From the NCBI GenBank assembly GCA_002425415.1, contig DIMG01000027.1, positions 1 to 64,000 of the forward strand: 64,000 bases of DNA. Reading direction: 5' to 3'. Position 1 is the stretch's first letter. Each line of letters starts with the position of its first letter. This stretch comes from Micavibrio sp. UBA5572 (GTDB taxonomy: Bacteria; Pseudomonadota; Alphaproteobacteria; Micavibrionales; Micavibrionaceae). Positions 60,145-64,000 of the stretch are shown here, piece by piece. A program made the translations under genes and the position numbers. Below the pieces are notes generated by a model, which was not told where the DNA came from, made no database searches, and worked only from the letters and a program-made list of their open reading frames with translations.

Positions 60145-61407
60145 GTGGATCATCATACCTCAACAGTGCTGTCCCTCTGTTCTGGGGCGGGCGGACTTGA
60201 ACTCGGCCTTAAACTCGCAATGCCTGGAACAAGAACCGTTTGTTATGTCGAGGGGGAAGCCTATGCCGCCGCCCAGCTTGCAGCGCGCATGGCGGATGAA
60301 ACGATGGATGCGGCGCCTGTCTGGTCTGACGTTAAATCCTTTGACCCAGAGCCGTGGCGTGGATGCGTGGATATCATCACTGCAGGATATCCGTGCCAGC
60401 CATTCTCCATTGCCGGAGCCAAACGTGCGGAAAAAGACCCGCGCCACCTCTGGCCGTTCATACGGGAAATCGTCCGCACCATCGAACCCAGGATCTGTTT
60501 CTTCGAAAACGTCTCACATCATTTACGATTGGGGTTTGAACAAGTCCATGATGACTTACGATCAATGGGTTTCAGCGTTGCGGCGGGTTTGTTTACAGCG
60601 GAAGAAGTTGGTGCGCCGCATAAGCGAGAGCGCCTCTTCATCCTGGCCTACAGTGAGAGTTTCTTCAGCAAACGGTGTTTCGCACAACGAAATTCGTCAA
60701 GGCAATCCAAAGAAACGCTTGGAAAACACAGCAGTAATGTGGCCAACAATTACGGCCACAGATTCTGCTGTGAGCAGCGCCCGTCCGCCGGAAAAGATGA
60801 TCCGCAAAGACGGTCGCAATGTGCTGAGAACACCATCACTGGCGGAAACAGTCATGCAGCCGGACGGCTTCCCCTACACGAAACAGGATCTTCAAGCGCG
60901 AAAAGCGGGCAAGGATTATCGGACGGCCAGAGTGCAGTGGCCGACACCGCGCGCGCAAGAGCCGGGATCGACCAGTGCAACTCATGGATCGGGATTGGCG
61001 GAGACAGCACGCCATTGGCTGACCCCTCGTGCAACAGAAAGCGGAGAAAATCAAGAAAGCTTCCTAAAAAGGATGGGCGACCGGACGGACAAAGCTCACA
61101 GTTCGCTCACGGCACAGATCAAGGCATGGCCGACCCCTGTAGCGCGGGACTGGAAAGACAGCCCCGGCATGAACGAGCGCCCGAATGGACAAGTATCTTT
61201 GCCAAAAATGGCCTTCCAGTCTGGCCACCAGCACCGGGAGGACATGAGCAATGGGGACATGTCCCAGATGCGCTTAAACCCGCTGTTCACCGAATGGCTG
61301 ATGGGATGGCCAATCGGGTGGACAGACTTCGCGCCTGTGGAAACGGCGTGGTGCCATTGGTGGCAGCGTATGCATTCCGAACTCTTTACCCTTTTAGTGA
61401 TGAATGA
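60145..61407 (+). CDS. phage DNA (cytosine-5) methyltransferase, copy 2
   Basis: 420 residues, GTG start. It aligns in register with copy 1 through the catalytic half: LSLCSGAGGLELG (I), GYPCQPFS with C84 (IV), CFFENVS (VI), RERLFILAY (VIII), and motif X ACGNGVVPLVAAYA. The middle again has repeats (VADTARARAG, LADPSCNRK, MADPCSAG). The 36 bases 60520-60555 are identical to 9502-9537. The protein starts 2 bases after the terminase-like stop. It carries the same overlapping second frame. Confidence 0.87.
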   Translation: MDHHTSTVLSLCSGAGGLELGLKLAMPGTRTVCYVEGEAYAAAQLAARMADETMDAAPVWSDVKSFDPEPWRGCVDIITAGYPCQPFSIAGAKRAEKDPRHLWPFIREIVRTIEPRICFFENVSHHLRLGFEQVHDDLRSMGFSVAAGLFTAEEVGAPHKRERLFILAYSESFFSKRCFAQRNSSRQSKETLGKHSSNVANNYGHRFCCEQRPSAGKDDPQRRSQCAENTITGGNSHAAGRLPLHETGSSSAKSGQGLSDGQSAVADTARARAGIDQCNSWIGIGGDSTPLADPSCNRKRRKSRKLPKKDGRPDGQSSQFAHGTDQGMADPCSAGLERQPRHERAPEWTSIFAKNGLPVWPPAPGGHEQWGHVPDALKPAVHRMADGMANRVDRLRACGNGVVPLVAAYAFRTLYPFSDE

Positions 61408-61429
61408 TCATGGACAATCTGAATATTGA
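60548..61429 (+). CDS. overprinted WPTP-repeat protein inside MTase copy 2
   Basis: About 293 residues in the +1 frame from ATG 60548/60551 (MMTYDQWVSALRRVCLQRKK). It shares with copy 1 the start block, the W(P/L)TP units (WPTVRVSSANG, WPTITATDS, WPTPRAQEP, WLTPRATES, WPTPVARDW) and the C-terminal NPLFTEWLMGWPIGWT. Between them the sequences differ widely, yet the frame stays open in both, which argues for selection. It ends 22 bases past the MTase stop, over the next gene start. Function unknown. Confidence 0.62.
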   Translation: MMTYDQWVSALRRVCLQRKKLVRRISESASSSWPTVRVSSANGVSHNEIRQGNPKKRLENTAVMWPTITATDSAVSSARPPEKMIRKDGRNVLRTPSLAETVMQPDGFPYTKQDLQARKAGKDYRTARVQWPTPRAQEPGSTSATHGSGLAETARHWLTPRATESGENQESFLKRMGDRTDKAHSSLTAQIKAWPTPVARDWKDSPGMNERPNGQVSLPKMAFQSGHQHREDMSNGDMSQMRLNPLFTEWLMGWPIGWTDFAPVETAWCHWWQRMHSELFTLLVMNDHGQSEY

Positions 61430-62144
61430 ATACCGCTCGCTGGACGAGCTGATCCCGTATGCCAATAATGCGCGCACGCATTCTAACACACAAGTGGCGC
61501 AGATCGCAGCCAGTATTGCCGAGTTTGGGTTTGTAAACCCGGTGCTAGTGGATGAAGACGGCGTGCTTATTGCCGGGCATGGCCGCTTGATGGCCGCGCG
61601 GCAGCTCGGCATGGAAAGCGTTCCTTCTATTCAGATATCACATTTGAGCGAGGCACAACGCAAGGCTCTCGTTATTGCTGACAACCGTATTGCCCTGAAT
61701 GCCGGATGGGATGAAGAGCTTTTGAAACTGGAGCTAGAGACATTGGACGATCTGGATTTTGATTTGGATCTGCTCGGTTTTGATCCGTCCGAAATTGATG
61801 ATCTTCTTTTTGCGGAGGATGAAGGCGAAGAGCCGGAAGAAGAGGCAATCCCCGAAGTGCCGGAGGAGCCGATCAGCAAACCCGGCGATGTATGGATCTG
61901 CGGCAATCACCGTGTGCTGTGCGGCGATGCCACCATTTATGACGATACGCAAAAACTCATGGATGGGCAGCTTGCCGATATGGTTTTTACCGATCCTCCC
62001 TACAATGTGTATTACGGCAACACCGCCAAAGATAAGCAGCGCAAGGCCAAGGGCAAAAGCGGTGGCCGCACGATTATGAATGATAATCTCGGCGAAGCCT
62101 TTGAGCAGTTTTTATATGATGCCATTACCAATATGCTAATGGTG
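61404..62144 (+). pseudogene. truncated ParB-like / DNA methyltransferase, copy 2
   Basis: Homologous to 10455-11717 from its start (LIPYANNARTHS, IAGHGRLMAA) through VFTDPPYNVYYG to FLYDAITNMLMV. Homology then stops at about 62144, before the second half, so the FGGSGST motif is lost. The open frame continues to 62321 in unrelated sequence with no meaning in that frame. It cannot be a full methylase. The start is ATG 61404 (overlapping the MTase stop) or 61410. Confidence 0.8.
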
Positions 62145-63064
62145 ACTATATCCTTGAGCGAAAAACCGAGCCGGAGATGTCGATTGGTGCCAGATGCTTC
62201 AAGCCTTTTGAATGTGATTACAAACCCTATTGCTGGGCGCATGCGCCAGAATATTCCGTTTATGATGTCTTCCAAAAGCCCAGAGCCGAAGAAATTGCTA
62301 AACGATATGGCCTTGAGCTAGAAAAGCTTCCGGATCATATCCGCCCCGGCGGTGCAAAAGGATTGGACGTTGAGAGCTATTTGAATGGCGAGACGATTGT
62401 AGATCACGCCAATATTTCCGCTTTTCTGAGGAAAATCCAGTATCCGCTGTGTTTTTTGGACTATGAAACCGTGATGCCTGCCATTCCGCTCTTTGATGGC
62501 ACGCGGCCATTTCAACAAATCCCGTTTCAGTTTTCGATGCATGTGCAGCACAGTCCCGACGCAGAGCTTGAGCACCATGAATACCTGCATAAGGAAAGGA
62601 CAGATCCACGGCGATCCTTTGCAGAAAGACTTATCGAGCTTTGCGGCAGTGAAGGTACAGTGCTCGTTTACAATCAGGTATTCGAGATTGCTCGCAATAA
62701 TGAGCTGGCCAGAGATTTGCCTGAGTATGCCGTAGCGATCCAAGCGATTAACGCTCGTGTGCTGGATTTACTGGTACCGTTCAAAAGCCGCTGGTTATAT
62801 CACCCAAATCAGAATGGCTCTGCCTCAATAAAAGCCGTTCTGCCAGCTTTTACAGATCTAAGTTATGATGATCTGGAGATCGGACACGGCGGCGAAGCCA
62901 TGCGTCAGTATGGAGCTTTCATGTCCGGCGAACTGAATGAATCTCTCTGGCCGGATTTGTGGAATGATCTTACCGAGTATTGTAAGCAGGATACCTATGC
63001 GATGGCGGTTCTGTTGGATGTTTTGAGGGAGCATATTCATCCTGAATCTGCTACAAATAGTTAA
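62144..63064 (+). pseudogene. C-terminal fragment of a DUF2779 nuclease-like protein
   Basis: About 306 residues in the frame of GDYILERKTEPEMSIGARCF. It begins at the phage junction. MSIGARCFKPFECDYKPYCW carries the Cys cluster seen in DUF2779 proteins. A DnaQ-like domain follows: CFLDYETVMPAIPLFDGTRPFQQIPFQFSMHV, with DTYAMAVLLDVLREH at the end. Whole proteins are about 500 residues, so the N-terminal half is missing. ATG 62177 could start a short product but lacks a ribosome site. Confidence 0.75.
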
Positions 63065-63087
63065 AATGTAAATTTAGGAGTTAGGTA

Positions 63088-64000
63088 ATGGCACGAATTG
63101 AAAATCATAAATTCACAATAGATGAGGCATTTAGAGAGTGCTTTTATGTCGTACCTGATTATCAGAGGGAATATGTATGGACAGATAAGCAAATTACCCA
63201 GCTTCTTGAGGATATAGATGAGCAAATGGACAGTAGCTCATCAGAATATTTCATTGGCACTATCCTTGTTTCGCCACGAGATGGTGAAAAAGGGCATTAT
63301 GATGTGATCGACGGTCAGCAGCGTTTGACTACTACATTCCTGATTTTATGTGCTTTGCGAGTTCTTTTCAACGGCATGCCGCAAGGGCAAATAATAAATG
63401 GGTTGACTGCTACCAGCTATACAGACTCACAGGGTGATATAAAAACCAACCTTAAACTGGAGCCAAGATACGAAAATGCCGGAGAGGTTGTTGAAAAAAT
63501 CGTTCAGGCTAACGGTGATCCTCAAGTTGTTCGTGCAAATATTCAAAGCTCCGGCATTCAAATTTACGGTTCTGTCGAAAACATCTTGAATGCATATGAC
63601 GTTATATATCGTTTCCTGATCAACAATTATGATAACGAGGCTAAGTTAAAAAAATATTGGGGTCATCTAGCCAATAATGTGGTTTTCATTCAAATATCGA
63701 CTGATGTTAGTAGTGCCCTCAAAATCTTTGAAACAATCAACGAGCGTGGTGTGGGCTTGAATCCTATGGATTTGCTCAAAAATCTCTTATTTACGCAAGT
63801 GTCACCAGAGCGTTTTTCACAGCTCAAAGATGAATGGAAAAAGATCACCAGCCCGCTGGAGAAAAACAAGGAAAAGCCGTTGCGTTTTTTGCGCTATTTT
63901 CTCATGGCAAATTACGACATCAAGAATGATCGAAACGACGCTATTGTCCGTGAAGATGAAATCTATGATTGGTTTTCTAAAAAAGAGAACGCTGCTCTTA
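63088..64000 (+). CDS. DUF262 (GmrS-like) protein, 5' part
   Basis: The frame is open to the window end (304 codons), so the gene is partial. It starts MARIENHKFTIDEAFRECFYVVPDYQREYVWTDKQ after AGGAG at 63076-63080. YDVIDGQQRLTT near residue 71 is the DUF262 DGQQR nuclease-like motif; LKIFETINERGVGLNPMDLLKNLL follows. DUF262 proteins include GmrSD-type enzymes that attack modified DNA. It lies beyond the phage remnant, extending the defence content to the right. Confidence 0.85.
   Translation, partial: MARIENHKFTIDEAFRECFYVVPDYQREYVWTDKQITQLLEDIDEQMDSSSSEYFIGTILVSPRDGEKGHYDVIDGQQRLTTTFLILCALRVLFNGMPQGQIINGLTATSYTDSQGDIKTNLKLEPRYENAGEVVEKIVQANGDPQVVRANIQSSGIQIYGSVENILNAYDVIYRFLINNYDNEAKLKKYWGHLANNVVFIQISTDVSSALKIFETINERGVGLNPMDLLKNLLFTQVSPERFSQLKDEWKKITSPLEKNKEKPLRFLRYFLMANYDIKNDRNDAIVREDEIYDWFSKKENAAL

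Noticed and set aside
61404..62321. 305-residue ORF as a complete variant methylase
   Set aside because: The last 59 codons are an out-of-frame reading of the DUF2779 fragment, and the second methylase half is missing.

Overview
The window looks like alphaproteobacterial chromosome of moderate GC carrying a heavy-metal efflux operon, a large lambda-type siphophage region loaded with defence genes, and the broken edge of a second, related phage copy. The host assignment is an inference from the families present (large serine recombinase with DUF2924 and DUF3489 partners, DUF6362, GTA-type 3TM holin). No rRNA, tRNA or CRISPR array was found.

Layout. 1-506: two small accessory genes (one DUF6900). 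561-1811: AAA+/DUF4143 ATPase. 1841-8815: a metal-binding periplasmic protein, CzcC, CzcB, CzcA and a CzcD-like CDF exporter, closed by an intrinsic terminator. 8982-36502: phage late region in lambda order: two DNA methyltransferases, terminase small and large subunits, gpW, portal, protease with nested scaffold, decoration, major capsid, head-tail joining, tail tube, frameshifted tail chaperone, tape measure, RCC1-repeat fibre, tail tip, holin and lysozyme. Extra genes sit inside it (DUF3489, Glyoxalase-like, HEPN/Toprim, PD-(D/E)XK/DUF4268). 36475-50222: an AT-rich defence island: Abi_C-type gene, type I restriction-modification (HsdR, HsdM, HsdS), an excisionase-like regulator, a three-gene cassette (double-GHKL histidine-kinase-like ATPase, receiver protein, C5 methyltransferase), and an XRE-ImmA/IrrE regulator with an unknown partner. 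50319-59294: phage integration, regulation and replication genes: serine recombinase, DUF2924, UmuD/LexA-type protease, HipBA, primase-helicase and DUF6362. 59500-62144: second copy of the packaging-start/methyltransferase module, cut off inside its second methylase and joined to a DUF2779 fragment. 63088-64000: start of a DUF262 (GmrS-type) gene.

How it fits together. The two methyltransferase modules (9127-about 11190 and 60145-62144) are homologous and in the same orientation. Between them lies one complete set of phage functions in circular order (late genes, lysis, cargo, integration, regulation, replication, cos-like site). One reading is a roughly 51 kb phage inserted by recombination at a resident copy of this module; two adjacent damaged prophages is the alternative.

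Most notable observations. (1) Both phage C5 methyltransferase genes carry a second, overlapping reading frame; an internal tandem repeat changes almost only at third codon positions of that second frame, and a 56-base block where both frames encode conserved motifs is nearly invariant between copies. (2) The GHKL/histidine-kinase, receiver and C5-methyltransferase cassette looks like a phosphorelay-coupled modification or defence system I cannot match to a named one. (3) A GCCCACTG repeat cluster follows the primase gene. (4) Matching cos-like sites lie at the start of both phage copies. (5) A HEPN/Toprim gene with its own ribosome binding site and terminator is spliced into the tail operon.
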